Source: Amycolatopsis antarctica
Lineage (GTDB): Bacteria; Actinomycetota; Actinomycetes; Mycobacteriales; Pseudonocardiaceae
Reading direction: 5' to 3'
NCBI RefSeq assembly: GCF_002262875.1
Contig: NZ_NKYE01000003.1
Span: 310,001 to 374,000, forward strand
DNA: 64,000 nucleotides
Part shown: one piece after another, positions 1 to 9,690 of the stretch
Position numbering within the stretch: position 1 is the stretch's first letter
Layout of the letters: each line of letters starts with the position of its first letter
Notes under the pieces: model-generated
The model's input: the letters and a program-made list of their open reading frames with translations, nothing else
Database searches by the model: none
Told to the model about the DNA's origin: nothing
Program-made: the position numbers and the translations under genes

Positions 1-272
1 ACGAACAAACCGAACCAGGCGCCGGAGAGCGCCCCGCTGCCGAGTACCCGGCCCCAGGTGAGCCGTGCGGCGACCCGCTCGACCAGCATCGGCTCGACAC
101 CGACGATGGTGACGTCCTGTACCGGGAACTCGCTGTCGGCGAGGTGGTCGACGGCACGCTGGGCGCCCTCGTAGGTGCCGTACGACCCGATGGGCCATCC
201 CTCGGGCAGGGTCGGCAGCGCCGATGGTCGTTGTGCTCCGGCGAATCCAGGTGTCGTTGTCGCGCTGGTCAT
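1..272 (-). CDS. General stress protein 17M-like domain protein (partial)
   Basis: Only the first 90 codons are inside the window; the gene continues past base 1. The start is ATG with GGAGAG a few bases upstream. After a disordered 20-residue leader the protein reads LPEGWPIGSYGTYEGAQRAV, followed by VDHLAD and VTIVGVEP. This matches the N-terminal alpha/beta domain of the actinobacterial GSP17M/YflT-type stress proteins, which usually continue into a short membrane-spanning glycine-rich segment. The visible end (GSGALSGAWFGLFV) fits the start of that segment. The biochemical role of the family is unknown. It is divergent from the kdp genes. Confidence 0.75.
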   Translation of the reverse strand, partial: MTSATTTPGFAGAQRPSALPTLPEGWPIGSYGTYEGAQRAVDHLADSEFPVQDVTIVGVEPMLVERVAARLTWGRVLGSGALSGAWFGLF

Positions 273-535
273 GATCTCTCCTCGACAAGAGAAGTACTCG
301 GGTTCCTACACACTGCTCAACGCCCCCGCCGGGCCGGTTGTGCCCCGGATCCGAAGTTCACAGCCGACTATCAGCTCGTGTCCTGCGCCACAGGGGATCA
401 AGAAGACGTCAAGGAACGCCCGCGCGGCGTCAAAGACCCGTCAGGCGTACTCCCCGGCGAGCGGTCACCGGCGCAGGCTTGCCCTCGACGCGGTACCCAC
501 ATGGGGGACCGCCAACCAGAGGTGCGGAGATCGAC
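273..535. promoter_or_regulatory. Divergent intergenic region upstream of the kdp operon
   Basis: 263 bp between the stress-protein gene and the first small kdp ORF. It must carry the K+-responsive kdp promoter, because no other gap exists before kdpA. Repeated GACGTCAA / GCGTCAAA motifs lie near 406-435, but I cannot assign a KdpE box or a -10/-35 pair with confidence. No riboswitch-like fold was recognised. Confidence 0.4.
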
Positions 536-619
536 GTGGCCGACATCGGGTACGCAGTGCTGTTGATCGGCGGGTTCGCCGTGCTCGCGCTGATGCTGCG
601 CGGGATGGAGAAACTGTGA
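536..619 (+). CDS. 27-residue membrane peptide upstream of kdpF
   Basis: GTG start preceded by GGAG at about 8 nt spacing. The product is 27 residues: a short acidic start (VAD), one hydrophobic helix (about residues 5-20) and a basic end RGMEKL. The stop TGA overlaps the kdpF GTG start by 4 nt, so the two are probably translationally coupled. It does not resemble KdpF, which follows separately. By position and topology it may be a second small subunit or a regulator of the KdpFABC pump. This is inference from coupling and size; no function is known to me. Confidence 0.6.
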   Translation: MADIGYAVLLIGGFAVLALMLRGMEKL

Positions 620-717
620 GCGGGGCCGATGTCGCGGCCGAGGTGGTGAGCGCGGTGCTCGCCCTCGGGCTGGTCGTCTACCTGCTCGTCGCCCTGATCC
701 GGCCGGAGAAGTTCTAG
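616..717 (+). CDS. kdpF: K+-transporting ATPase small subunit KdpF
   Basis: 33-residue protein made of one transmembrane helix ending in LVVYLLVALIRPEKF. This matches the KdpF signature (the E. coli protein ends in ...YALINAEAF). KdpF stabilises the KdpABC complex in the membrane. The GTG start overlaps the stop of the preceding 27-codon ORF. kdpA begins 26 nt downstream. Confidence 0.88.
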   Translation: MSGADVAAEVVSAVLALGLVVYLLVALIRPEKF

Positions 718-743
718 ATGCCCGCCCGCATCGGAGCACCCGC

Positions 744-2423
744 GTGCCCGGGTACACCGCGATGACCGACACCACGGCCGGACTGCTTCAGCTCGGCATC
801 CTGCTTCTCGCACTCGCCGTCGTGTACCGGCCGTTCGGCGACTACATGGCCCGGGTCTTCTCCGGTGACCGGCACCTGCGGGTCGAGCGTGGCCTCTACC
901 GGCTGCTCCGGATCGACGCCGGAGCCGGGCAACGCTGGCCGACCTACGCGCTCGGTGTCCTCGGCTTCTCCTTCGCCTCGGTCGCGGTGCTGTACCTGTT
1001 GCAGCGCCTGCAATCGGTGCTGCCGTTCGGCTTCGGCCGCGGCCCGGTGGACCCGGCGACGGCGTTCAACACGGCGATCAGCTTCGTGACCAACACCAAC
1101 TGGCAGTCCTACGTTCCGGAGACGACGCTGGGCCACGGCGTCCAGATGCTCGGCCTGACCGTGCAGAACTTCCTGTCCGCCGCCGCCGGGATGGCCGTCG
1201 CGATCGCCTTGCTCCGCGGGTTCGCGCGGGCGGGCTCCGACCGGCTCGGCAACTTCTGGGTCGACCTCACCCGGGCCACGGTCCGTATCCTGCTGCCGAT
1301 TTCGGTGCTGTTCGCCCTCGTGTTCGTGGCGCTGGGAGTGGTGCAGAGCCTGCGGTCCGGCATCGAGGTGACCGGTGCCGACGGGACACCCGGCACCATC
1401 GCGCTGGCTCCGGCGGCGAGCCAGGAGGCCGTGAAACTCCTTGGCACCAACGGGGGCGGCATCTTCAACGCCAACTCGGCGCATCCGTTCGAGAACCCCA
1501 GCGCGTGGACGAACCTGGCGCAGCTCTTCCTGATCCTGGTGATCCCGGTGTCACTGACCCGCACCTTCGGCACCCTGCTCGGCAACCACCGGCAGGGTTA
1601 CGTGCTGCTCACGGTGATGGCGGCGATCTCGACGGCGATGCTGACCGTGACCTGGTGGGCGGAGTCGAATCCGAACGGGCCCGCCGCCCTGTTCGCCGGC
1701 GCGAACCTGGAGGGCAAGGAGCAGCGGTTCGGGATCGCGCTGTCCTCGTTGTTCGCCAACTACACCACCGGCACGTCCACCGGCGCGGTCAACTCCATGC
1801 ACGACAGCTACTCGGGTCTGGGCGGCGGGACCTCGCTGCTGAACATGCTTTTCGGTGAGGTCGTGCCGGGCGGGGCAGGCACCGGGCTCTACGGGTTGCT
1901 GGTGCTGGCCGTCATCGCCATGTTCCTCGCCGGGCTGATGGTCGGGCGCACCCCGGAGTACCTGGGCAAGAAGCTCGGCAGGCGGGAAGTGACCTGTGCG
2001 GCACTGGCGATCCTGACGATGCCCGCGCTGGTCCTGCTCGGTTCGGGTGCCGCGCTGCTGCTGCCCGGAACGGCCGGGGCGCAGGCGAATCCGGGTGCGC
2101 ACGGTCTGTCCGAGGTGCTCTACGCCTACGCCTCGGCCGCCAACAACAACGGCAGCGCCTTCGCCGGGCTGACCGTGACCGGAGACTGGTTCCAGTCCAC
2201 ATTGGGCATCGCGATGCTGCTCGGCCGGTTCGTGCCGATCATCGCCGTGCTCTGCCTGGCCGGATCCCTTGCCGGGCAACGGAAAGTTCCGGAAACCTCG
2301 GGCACCCTGCCCACCACGGGGCCGCTGTTCGGATCGATGCTGGCGGGCACCGTGCTTCTCGTCGCGGCGCTGACGTTCATCCCGGCGCTCGCCCTCGGAC
2401 CCATCGCGGAGGCGTTGGCATGA
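744..2423 (+). CDS. kdpA: K+-transporting ATPase subunit KdpA
   Basis: 559 residues, close to the 557 of E. coli KdpA. KdpA is the channel-like, K+-selective subunit of the KdpFABC pump in the cytoplasmic membrane. All four selectivity-filter repeats are visible: TNTNWQSY near residue 115, [20 protein letters not shown] near 233, the [19 protein letters not shown] region near 345, and [12 protein letters not shown] near 470. The GTG start at 744 has GGAG 7 nt upstream and is preferred; an ATG at 762 is possible but lacks a Shine-Dalgarno. The end overlaps kdpB by 4 nt (ATGA). Confidence 0.97.
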   Translation: MPGYTAMTDTTAGLLQLGILLLALAVVYRPFGDYMARVFSGDRHLRVERGLYRLLRIDAGAGQRWPTYALGVLGFSFASVAVLYLLQRLQSVLPFGFGRGPVDPATAFNTAISFVTNTNWQSYVPETTLGHGVQMLGLTVQNFLSAAAGMAVAIALLRGFARAGSDRLGNFWVDLTRATVRILLPISVLFALVFVALGVVQSLRSGIEVTGADGTPGTIALAPAASQEAVKLLGTNGGGIFNANSAHPFENPSAWTNLAQLFLILVIPVSLTRTFGTLLGNHRQGYVLLTVMAAISTAMLTVTWWAESNPNGPAALFAGANLEGKEQRFGIALSSLFANYTTGTSTGAVNSMHDSYSGLGGGTSLLNMLFGEVVPGGAGTGLYGLLVLAVIAMFLAGLMVGRTPEYLGKKLGRREVTCAALAILTMPALVLLGSGAALLLPGTAGAQANPGAHGLSEVLYAYASAANNNGSAFAGLTVTGDWFQSTLGIAMLLGRFVPIIAVLCLAGSLAGQRKVPETSGTLPTTGPLFGSMLAGTVLLVAALTFIPALALGPIAEALA

Positions 2424-4507
2424 GCACCACCACAGAAGGCCCGGCGCACCCGGACGCCATCGAGCGACCGGTCGCCGCCCGTGTCGGAGCCGGGATCTTC
2501 AGCCCGCGGCAGCTTCGCACCTCGTTCCCCGAGGCGCTGCGCAAACTCCACCCCCGCCATCAGGCGCGCAATCCGGTGATGTTCGTGGTGTGGGTGGGTT
2601 CGGTGCTGGTCACCGTGTTCGCCGTGCTCGAACCCAGCGTGTTCACCGTGCTGATCGCGATGTGGCTGTGGCTGACCGTGCTGTTCGGCTGCCTCGCCGA
2701 GGCGGTCGCCGAGGGCCGCGGCAAGGCGCAGGCGGACTCCCTGCGGCGCACCAGAAAGGAGTCCGTCGCGCGGCGGCTGACCCCGGACGGCGCCCAGGAA
2801 CAGCTGCCGGGGGCGGAGCTGCGCGTCGGCGATCTGGTGGTGGTCGAGGCGGGCGAGGCGATCCCCGGTGACGGCGACATCGTCGAGGGCATCGCCACGG
2901 TCGACGAGTCCGCGATCACCGGCGAGTCCGCCCCGGTGGTCCGCGAGTCCGGCGGCGACCGTTGCGCCGTCACCGGCGGTACGACCGTGCTGTCCGACCG
3001 GATCGTCGTGCGGATCACCACGAAACCGGGCGAGTCCTTTGTGGACCGTATGATCGCGCTCGTCGAGGGTGCACGGCGGCAGAAGACGCCGAACGAGATC
3101 GCGCTGACCATCCTGCTGTCGACGCTGACGATCATCTTCCTGCTCGCCGTGGTGGCGCTGCAGCCGATGGCCGTGTATTCCGGCAGCCGCCAGTCCCCGG
3201 TCGCACTGACCGCGCTGCTGGTGTGCCTGATCCCGACGACGATCGGCGCGCTGCTCTCGGCCATCGGTATCGCCGGCATGGACCGGCTCGTGCAGCGCAA
3301 CGTGCTCGCGAGTTCCGGCCGCGCCGTGGAGGCCGCGGGCGACGTGTCCACCCTGTTGCTGGACAAGACCGGAACCATCACCTTCGGCAACCGCCGGGCC
3401 ACCGAACTGGTCCCGCTCGGTGGCAGCGCCGCCGAACTCGCCGCCGCGGCCCGGCTGTCCAGCCTCGCCGACCCGACGCCGGAGGGCCGCAGCATCGTCG
3501 AACTCACCACGGGAGTCCACGGCCTGCCCGCCGAGGCGGGCGCGGCCGAACTCGCCGCCACCTTCGTCGAGTTCACCGCGCAGACCCGGATGAGCGGCAT
3601 CGACCTCGGCGGCGACCGGATCCGCAAGGGCGCCACCGAGTCGATCCGGGACTGGGTCCGGGAACGGGGCGGCGAGATCCCGGCGTCGATGGACGAGGTG
3701 GCCGACCGGATCAGCGGCGAGGGCGGCACCCCGCTGGCCGTGGCGAAGGAGAGTGGCGGCACCGCCACCGTGCTCGGCGTGATCCGGCTCTCCGACGTGG
3801 TCAAGCCCGGGATGCGGGAACGCTTCGCCGAGCTGCGCTCGATGGGCATCCGGACCGTGATGATCACCGGCGACAATCCGTTGACCGCCAAGGCGATCGC
3901 GGCCGACGCGGGCGTGGACGACCATCTCGCGCAGGCCCGTCCGGAGGACAAGATGGCGCTGATCCACCGGGAGCAGGAGGGTGGACGGCTGGTCGCGATG
4001 ACCGGCGACGGCACCAACGACGCCCCCGCGCTCGCCGCCTCCGACGTGGGTGTCGCGATGAACACCGGCACCTCGGCGGCGAAGGAGGCCGGCAACATGG
4101 TCGACCTCGACTCGGATCCGACGAAACTGATCGAGATCGTGGCGATCGGCAAACAGTTGCTCATTACTCGGGGCGCGCTCACCACGTTCAGCGTCGCCAA
4201 CGATCTCGCCAAGTACTTCGCGATCCTGCCCGCGATGTTCGTGGCGATATATCCGCAACTCGGCGATCTCAACGTGATGGGCCTGGCCACCCCGGAATCG
4301 GCGATCCTCTCCGCCGTCGTGTTCAACGCGCTCGTCATCGTCGCGCTGATCCCGCTGGCACTGCGCGGCGTCCGCTACCGCCCGGCCACCGCGTCCGGAC
4401 TGCTCCGGCGCAACCTGCTGGTCTACGGCCTCGGCGGGATCGTCACCCCGTTCGCCGGGATCTGGCTGATCGACCTCCTTGTCCGTCTCATCCCCGGGAT
4501 CGGTTGA
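2420..4507 (+). CDS. kdpB: K+-transporting P-type ATPase subunit KdpB
   Basis: 695 residues (E. coli 682). This is the catalytic subunit of the pump, a P1A-type ATPase. It carries the actuator-domain TGES motif (residues about 164-167), the phosphorylated aspartate in DKTGTIT (about residue 315), and the hinge motif [18 protein letters not shown] (about 530-547). Hydrophobic segments lie before the actuator domain, around residues 220-285, and at the C-terminus. The gene starts on the ATGA overlap with kdpA, and kdpC follows 4 nt after its stop. Confidence 0.98.
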   Translation: MSTTTEGPAHPDAIERPVAARVGAGIFSPRQLRTSFPEALRKLHPRHQARNPVMFVVWVGSVLVTVFAVLEPSVFTVLIAMWLWLTVLFGCLAEAVAEGRGKAQADSLRRTRKESVARRLTPDGAQEQLPGAELRVGDLVVVEAGEAIPGDGDIVEGIATVDESAITGESAPVVRESGGDRCAVTGGTTVLSDRIVVRITTKPGESFVDRMIALVEGARRQKTPNEIALTILLSTLTIIFLLAVVALQPMAVYSGSRQSPVALTALLVCLIPTTIGALLSAIGIAGMDRLVQRNVLASSGRAVEAAGDVSTLLLDKTGTITFGNRRATELVPLGGSAAELAAAARLSSLADPTPEGRSIVELTTGVHGLPAEAGAAELAATFVEFTAQTRMSGIDLGGDRIRKGATESIRDWVRERGGEIPASMDEVADRISGEGGTPLAVAKESGGTATVLGVIRLSDVVKPGMRERFAELRSMGIRTVMITGDNPLTAKAIAADAGVDDHLAQARPEDKMALIHREQEGGRLVAMTGDGTNDAPALAASDVGVAMNTGTSAAKEAGNMVDLDSDPTKLIEIVAIGKQLLITRGALTTFSVANDLAKYFAILPAMFVAIYPQLGDLNVMGLATPESAILSAVVFNALVIVALIPLALRGVRYRPATASGLLRRNLLVYGLGGIVTPFAGIWLIDLLVRLIPGIG

Positions 4508-4511
4508 CACC

Positions 4512-5114
4512 ATGCGGAAACACCTCGCCCAGACGTTCGCCGGACTGCGCGTCCTGCTGGTGTTCACCGTGCTGCTCGGCGTGGTCTACCCGCTCGGAGT
4601 CTGGACGGTCTCGCGACTGCCCGGACTGCGGGCGAACGCCGAGGGATCCGTGCTCGTGGCCGACGGCACGCCGGTGGGCTCCGCGTTGATCGGGGTCGAC
4701 CCGGTGCCCGCGGATCCCGCCCGGGACCCGTGGTTCCACACCCGCCCTTCCGCGAGCGCCGAGAACCCGCTCGGCCCCGGTGACCCCTCGGTCTCCGGCG
4801 GGTCGAACCTGTCGGGTGACAACCCCGGACTCCTGGAATCGGTGACAGGGCGGCGGACGGCGATCGCCGCCAGGGAGGGCGTCCCGCCCGGGCGGGTGCC
4901 CGCCGACGCGATCACCGCCTCGGCGTCCGGCCTGGACCCGGCGATCAGCCGTGAGTACGCGGCCCTGCAGGTACCGAGGGTGTCGCGGGTGACCGGAATT
5001 CCGGAGCCGCGATTGCGCGAGCTGGTCGGCGAGCACACCTCCGGGGGCATCGGCGTGCCCGGGGTGGCGGTGCCCGAGCTGAACCTCGCCGTGCGCACCG
5101 CCGTGGGCGGGTGA
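4512..5114 (+). CDS. kdpC: K+-transporting ATPase subunit KdpC
   Basis: 200 residues (E. coli 190). There is one N-terminal transmembrane helix (VLLVFTVLLGVVYPLGVWTV) followed by an extracytoplasmic domain with the family segments DPWFHTRPSA and SGGSNLSGDNPGL. KdpC is an assembly and catalytic chaperone of KdpB. The ATG at 4512 is the only start that keeps the basic N-terminus (MRKHL) in front of the helix. The stop overlaps the kdpD GTG. Confidence 0.96.
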   Translation: MRKHLAQTFAGLRVLLVFTVLLGVVYPLGVWTVSRLPGLRANAEGSVLVADGTPVGSALIGVDPVPADPARDPWFHTRPSASAENPLGPGDPSVSGGSNLSGDNPGLLESVTGRRTAIAAREGVPPGRVPADAITASASGLDPAISREYAALQVPRVSRVTGIPEPRLRELVGEHTSGGIGVPGVAVPELNLAVRTAVGG

Positions 5115-7699
5115 GGATGGCCCGGCAGGCGCACAATGACGGTGTGCGGGACGAATCCGGTGACGGCGCCGCCGCCCCGCGCCGGGGGGAGCTGCGGATC
5201 CACCTCGGCGCCGCGCCGGGCGTCGGCAAGACCTTCGCCATGCTCGGTGAGGCGCGGCGCAGGCTGGAGCGCGGCACCGACGTGGTCGCCGCCGTCGTCG
5301 AGACGCACGGCAGGGCGCGTACCGCCGCACTGCTCGACGGCATCGAGACCGTGCCGCTCCGGGCGCACGTCCATCGCGGCACCGAGTTCGCCGAGCTGGA
5401 CCTCGACGCGGTGCTGGCCCGCCACCCGGCGGTGGCGATCGTCGACGAGCTGGCGCACCGCAACGCACCCGGTGCCCGCAACGGCAAGCGCTGGCAGGAC
5501 GTGGAGGAACTGCTCGCGGCCGGCATCGACGTGCTGTCCACGGTGAACGTGCAGCACCTGGCCAGTCTGGGCGACGTCGTCGAGCGGATCACCGGCGTCG
5601 CCCAGCAGGAGACCGTGCCGGACGAGGTGGTGCGCAGGGCGGAGCAGGTCGAGCTGGTGGACATCACCCCGGAGGCGCTGCGGCGCAGGCTCGCCCACGG
5701 AAACGTCTACCCCGCCGAGCGGATCGACGCCGCCCTTGGCAACTACTTCCGTCCCGGCAACCTGACCGCGCTACGGGAGCTGGCCCTGCTGTGGGTCGCC
5801 GACCAGGTGGACGTCGCGCTCCAGCGCTACCGCGCCGAGCAGCACATCACCGACACCTGGGAGACCCGCGAACGGGTGGTCGTCTCGGTGACCGGTGGGC
5901 CGGAGAGCGAGACGCTGATCCGGCGCGCCAGCCGCATCGCCGCACGTGCGGGCGCGGAGTTGCAGGTGCTGCACATCCTGCGCGGCGACGGGCTGTCCGG
6001 CACCGGGCCCGCCGCGCTGGGCCGCTGCCGGACGCTGGCCGAGGACGTCGGCGCGACCTTCCACACCGTCGTCGGCGACGACGTGCCGCGCACCCTGCTG
6101 GAGTTCGCCCGCGGGGTGAACGCCACGCAACTGGTGCTGGGCACCTCACGCAGGCCCCGGATCGCGCGACTGTTCGACGAGGGCATCGGCGCGGCGGTGG
6201 TGCGCGATTCGGGGACCATCGACGTGCACATGGTCACCCACGCGCAGGCGGGCGGGCGGCTCGGCGGCCGGAGCAGGCGCAGCCCGCTCACCCCGTCCCG
6301 CCGCGTCATCGGCTGGCTGCTGGCCGTGCTCGGCCCGGCACTGGCGACGGCCGTGGGGACCCTGCTGCGCGGCGACCTCGACTTCTCCACCAACGTCGTG
6401 GACTACTTCCTGGTGATCGTCGTCGTGGCGCTGGCCGGTGGACTCGGGCCCGCGCTGCTCGCCTCGGGACTCGCCTCGGTGCTGCTGAACTTCTTCTTCA
6501 CCGAGCCGCTGTACACCTTCGGCGTGGACACCCAGCGCGACCTGGTCACGCTGGCGGCGATGGTGGTGGTGGGCGTGCTCGTCGCGCTGGTGGTGGACAC
6601 GGCCGCCCGGCGGGCGGGACAGGCGGCCCGTGCCCGCACCGAGGCCGCGCTGCTCGCCTCCTACGCCAGGACCGTGCTCACCCACGCGGAACCGCTCGGC
6701 AGGCTGCTGGAGAAGATCAGGGAGAACTTCGGGCTCACCTCCGTCGCCTTGCTGGAGAAGCGATCCGGAACGTGGAACCGGGTGGCCGGTACCGGTGCCG
6801 ACCCGTGCGGCGATCCGGACCAGGCTGATGTGGACATCGCCGTGACCCCGGAGGTCCACCTCGCCCTGCGCGGTCGCACGCTGCCCGCCACCGACCGCCG
6901 CGTCCTGCACACGGCGGCGGGCCAGGCGCTGGTCGCCCTGCGGCACCAGCGGATGGCGGCCACCGCGTCCACAGCGGAACGCAAGGCGGAGGCCACCGAA
7001 CTACGCACCGCGCTGCTCTCCGCCGTCGGCCACGACCTACGGACCCCGCTCACCTCGATCAAGGCCTCGGTCGGCAGTCTGCGGGCACCGGACCTGACGT
7101 TGTCCGCACAGGACACCCGCGAACTGCTGGAGGCGATCGAGATCTCGGCGGACCGGCTGACCGGGCTGGTCGGCAACCTGCTGGACTCCTCGCGGCTGGC
7201 CACCGGCACCGTCCGGCCGCACCTCGGCCCGGTCGCCTACGACGAGATCGTCACCCAGGCGTTGTCCAATGTGGATGGATCCGCCGGGGTTCTGATCGCC
7301 GTGGACGAACGGCTGCCCGAGGTGCTGGCGGATCCGGGCCTGCTGGAGCGGGTCGTGGCGAATCTCGTCGACAACGCCCTGCGGCACGGCGTTCCCACTC
7401 GGTCCGATGTAGACGGTGCGCCGGTCGCCGTGCGGGCAAGCGCCCACTCCGGCCGGGTCGAACTCCGGGTCGTCGACCACGGCCGGGGCCTGCCGAAGGG
7501 GCACGCGGAGTCGGCGTTCGCCCCGTTCCAGCGGCTGGGTGACCGCGACGCCACCCCCGGCGTCGGCCTGGGACTGTCCGTCGCGAAAGGATTCACCGAG
7601 GCGATGGGCGGAACCGTCCGCGCCGAGGACACTCCAGGCGGGGGGCTCACCGTGGTGCTTTCCCTGCCCGCGGCGGAACCCGACGGCGAGGGGGCATGA
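5111..7699 (+). CDS. kdpD: Osmosensitive K+ sensor histidine kinase KdpD
   Basis: 862 residues. Order of domains: KdpD N-terminal domain with Walker A GAAPGVGKT (about residue 35) and the VDELAHRNAPG segment; a universal-stress-protein-like domain (about 255-375); four closely spaced transmembrane helices (about 395-500); a GAF-like linker; and a kinase core with the phospho-acceptor in GHDLRTPLTS (about residue 641), an N box LVDNALRHG, and G boxes DHGRGLP and GVGLGLSVAKG. It phosphorylates KdpE under K+ limitation. The GTG at 5111 overlaps the kdpC stop; ATG 5117 and GTG 5142 are alternative starts. Confidence 0.96.
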   Translation: MRMARQAHNDGVRDESGDGAAAPRRGELRIHLGAAPGVGKTFAMLGEARRRLERGTDVVAAVVETHGRARTAALLDGIETVPLRAHVHRGTEFAELDLDAVLARHPAVAIVDELAHRNAPGARNGKRWQDVEELLAAGIDVLSTVNVQHLASLGDVVERITGVAQQETVPDEVVRRAEQVELVDITPEALRRRLAHGNVYPAERIDAALGNYFRPGNLTALRELALLWVADQVDVALQRYRAEQHITDTWETRERVVVSVTGGPESETLIRRASRIAARAGAELQVLHILRGDGLSGTGPAALGRCRTLAEDVGATFHTVVGDDVPRTLLEFARGVNATQLVLGTSRRPRIARLFDEGIGAAVVRDSGTIDVHMVTHAQAGGRLGGRSRRSPLTPSRRVIGWLLAVLGPALATAVGTLLRGDLDFSTNVVDYFLVIVVVALAGGLGPALLASGLASVLLNFFFTEPLYTFGVDTQRDLVTLAAMVVVGVLVALVVDTAARRAGQAARARTEAALLASYARTVLTHAEPLGRLLEKIRENFGLTSVALLEKRSGTWNRVAGTGADPCGDPDQADVDIAVTPEVHLALRGRTLPATDRRVLHTAAGQALVALRHQRMAATASTAERKAEATELRTALLSAVGHDLRTPLTSIKASVGSLRAPDLTLSAQDTRELLEAIEISADRLTGLVGNLLDSSRLATGTVRPHLGPVAYDEIVTQALSNVDGSAGVLIAVDERLPEVLADPGLLERVVANLVDNALRHGVPTRSDVDGAPVAVRASAHSGRVELRVVDHGRGLPKGHAESAFAPFQRLGDRDATPGVGLGLSVAKGFTEAMGGTVRAEDTPGGGLTVVLSLPAAEPDGEGA

Positions 7700-8415
7700 T
7701 GCGGCCGAACACCGACCCGCCCGGCTCGGAGCCGGCGACCGTACTGGTCGTCGACGACGAGCCGCAGATCGTCCGCGCCCTGCGGATCAACCTCACCGCG
7801 CGCGGCTACCGGGTGGTCACCGCCCACGACGGGGCCGCGGCCCTGAAGGCCGTCGCCGAGTGCGGGCCCGATGTCGTCGTGCTGGACCTCGGCCTGCCGG
7901 ACATGGACGGAACCGAGGTGCTGCACGGTCTCCGGGGCTGGACGACGGTGCCGGTCATCGTGCTGTCCGCCCGCGGTGACTCGGCCGACAAGGTGCGGAC
8001 GCTCGACGCGGGGGCGGACGACTACGTCACCAAGCCGTTCGGCATGGACGAGTTGCTGGCCCGGCTGCGCGCGGCGGTCCGGCGTTCCGCGGCGGCAAGT
8101 GCAGGGGACGGGGAGGCGCTGGTGGAGACCGAGTCGTTCACCATCGACCTGGTGGCGAAGCGGGTCCGCCGGGACGGTGCCGAGGTGCACCTGACGAGAA
8201 CCGAGTGGGGTGTGCTGGAACTGCTGGTGCGCAACCGGGGCAGGCTCGTATCGCAGAAGCAGCTCCTGCACGAGGTGTGGGGGCCCTCGTACGACACCGA
8301 GTCCCACTACCTGCGCGTCTACCTGGCGCAGTTGCGCCGCAAACTGGAACGGCATCCCTCCCGGCCCCGCCATCTGCTGACGGAACCGGGAATGGGCTAC
8401 CGGTTCGAGCTGTAG
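7696..8415 (+). CDS. kdpE: Response regulator KdpE
   Basis: 239 residues, OmpR/PhoB type. The receiver domain has the acidic pair Asp20/Asp21 (VLVVDDEP), the phospho-acceptor Asp64 in VVVLDLGLPDMDG, and Lys in TKPFG. The C-terminal winged helix contains LTRTEWGVLELLVRNRG and SHYLRVYLAQLRRKLE. It activates kdp transcription when phosphorylated by KdpD. It overlaps kdpD by 4 nt (ATGA). The stop is 10 nt from the stop of the convergent gene. Confidence 0.96.
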   Translation: MMRPNTDPPGSEPATVLVVDDEPQIVRALRINLTARGYRVVTAHDGAAALKAVAECGPDVVVLDLGLPDMDGTEVLHGLRGWTTVPVIVLSARGDSADKVRTLDAGADDYVTKPFGMDELLARLRAAVRRSAAASAGDGEALVETESFTIDLVAKRVRRDGAEVHLTRTEWGVLELLVRNRGRLVSQKQLLHEVWGPSYDTESHYLRVYLAQLRRKLERHPSRPRHLLTEPGMGYRFEL

Positions 8416-8425
8416 CGGGCCGGCT

Positions 8426-9049
8426 CTAGCGGCCCGTCGAGCCGCCGCTGGACGAGGTGCCGGTCGGCGTGCCGCTGTCCGAGGACGTGGGGGGCGTCGT
8501 CGGCTTCGGAGTGGTGCTCGTCGGCGGCGTCGTCGGATCCGGCTGCGTGGTCGTCGGCTGCGGGGTGGTCGTGCTGGGGATGGTCGGTCCGGGCGTCGGT
8601 CCGGGGCCAGGCCCGGGCCCGGGTGCGGGTCCCGGTCCGGGGCCAGGGGTCGGCAGTCCGGTGTCCGGGTCCGTGCTCGACGGCGGTTCGAGGGTGGTGG
8701 TGGTCGGCCTGCCGTCGGGCCCGATGCTCACCGTGGTGGTCGGTGTGGGGGAGACGGTGGTCGAGGGCAGCGGCTCCGCGACGGCGACCCCGCTGATGGT
8801 CTGGCCGGGGACCTGGCTGCCGGGCACCATCTGCGAGCCGGAGGTGCCACCGGTCTGCGGGGAGGTGCCCCCCGCGTCCGCCGTGGCGTTGCCGCCGGCG
8901 AACTCCGCGACTCCACCGAACACGGTGGCGACCACGAGACCGCCGAGCGCGAGGGCGATGTAGCCGTTGCGCCGCTGCTTTCCCTGCGCCGGTGGCGGGG
9001 GCGCGACCTCGACCCGGCCGTGCGGTTCTGACCCCGTCGACTGGGGCAT
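8426..9049 (-). CDS. Pro/Thr-rich single-pass membrane or exported protein
   Basis: 207 residues, no family recognised. The protein has a short cytoplasmic N-terminus containing PPPPAQGKQRR, one hydrophobic helix (about residues 30-50, YIALALGGLVVATVFGGV), then an outside domain rich in Pro, Thr and Ser. The outside part includes a PGPGPAPGPG-type repeat (about residues 130-150) and TTP/PTT repeats, and ends in a Ser/Gly tail. This suggests a wall-spanning stalk. ATG is preceded by AAGGAGCT. It is convergent with kdpE and divergent from acyP. The strongly repetitive composition is consistent with a real but fast-evolving protein. Confidence 0.6.
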   Translation of the reverse strand: MPQSTGSEPHGRVEVAPPPPAQGKQRRNGYIALALGGLVVATVFGGVAEFAGGNATADAGGTSPQTGGTSGSQMVPGSQVPGQTISGVAVAEPLPSTTVSPTPTTTVSIGPDGRPTTTTLEPPSSTDPDTGLPTPGPGPGPAPGPGPGPGPTPGPTIPSTTTPQPTTTQPDPTTPPTSTTPKPTTPPTSSDSGTPTGTSSSGGSTGR

Positions 9050-9221
9050 GAAAAGCTCCTTGGTGCTGGGGAGGGGAGAAAGTCACACCCGGACGAGTTA
9101 GTCAGGGTGAAGGACTCGCCCCGGACGGTATCATCTTCCGCTAACCGTCAGCGAGCGAGTGGGCGCGCAGGCGTAACAGATCGCCACGATCAGGAGAAGA
9201 CAGGGTCCACGGGTGGGTGAG

Positions 9222-9500
9222 ATGACAGGGTCCGTGCGACTGACCGCATGGGTGCGCGGCCACGTTCAGGGGGTCGGCTTCCGCTGGTGGACCCGCAGCC
9301 GCGCACTCGAACTGGGCCTGACCGGCAGCGCGGGCAATCTCCGGGACGGCCGCGTCGAGGTGGTGGCCGAGGGGTCCGAGGCCGCCTGCCGTGACCTGCT
9401 CGCCGCCCTGCGTTCGCAGACATCACCCGGACGGGTGGATCACGTGGCCGAACGATGGTCGGTCGCCAAGGGCGGGCTGGCCGGCTTCGTCGAGCGCTGA
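9222..9500 (+). CDS. acyP: Acylphosphatase
   Basis: 92 residues from ATG 9222 (an in-frame GTG at 9213 is the alternative). It hydrolyses the carboxyl-phosphate bond of acylphosphates in the cytoplasm. The catalytic arginine is Arg21 in the signature GHVQGVGFRWW, and the catalytic asparagine is Asn39 in GNLRDGRVEVVAEG. Length and the ferredoxin-like pattern fit the family. It lies about 190 nt upstream of smc on the same strand, a position often seen in actinobacteria. Confidence 0.92.
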   Translation: MTGSVRLTAWVRGHVQGVGFRWWTRSRALELGLTGSAGNLRDGRVEVVAEGSEAACRDLLAALRSQTSPGRVDHVAERWSVAKGGLAGFVER

Positions 9501-9690
9501 CCGCCGGTGCCCGGCGTGGTGCGCGGCGATCCGTTGCCACCGGGGTCGTCTGGGACTCCTGTTGCTGCTGTGAACTGCGAGTTCACCGGCCGCGCCGGGT
9601 AGCCCCCCGCGTCCCACGGTGCCGGTGGCGGCCCGGGTAACATTCCTCGTCGCCCAAACCCGGAACGGCGGTCGGAGAGGTCAGCGCCAC

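Noticed and set aside
2126..4567. Long minus-strand frame across kdpB
   Set aside because: It mirrors kdpB, which has complete P-type ATPase motifs; the antisense product is low-complexity His/Arg/Asp with no family.
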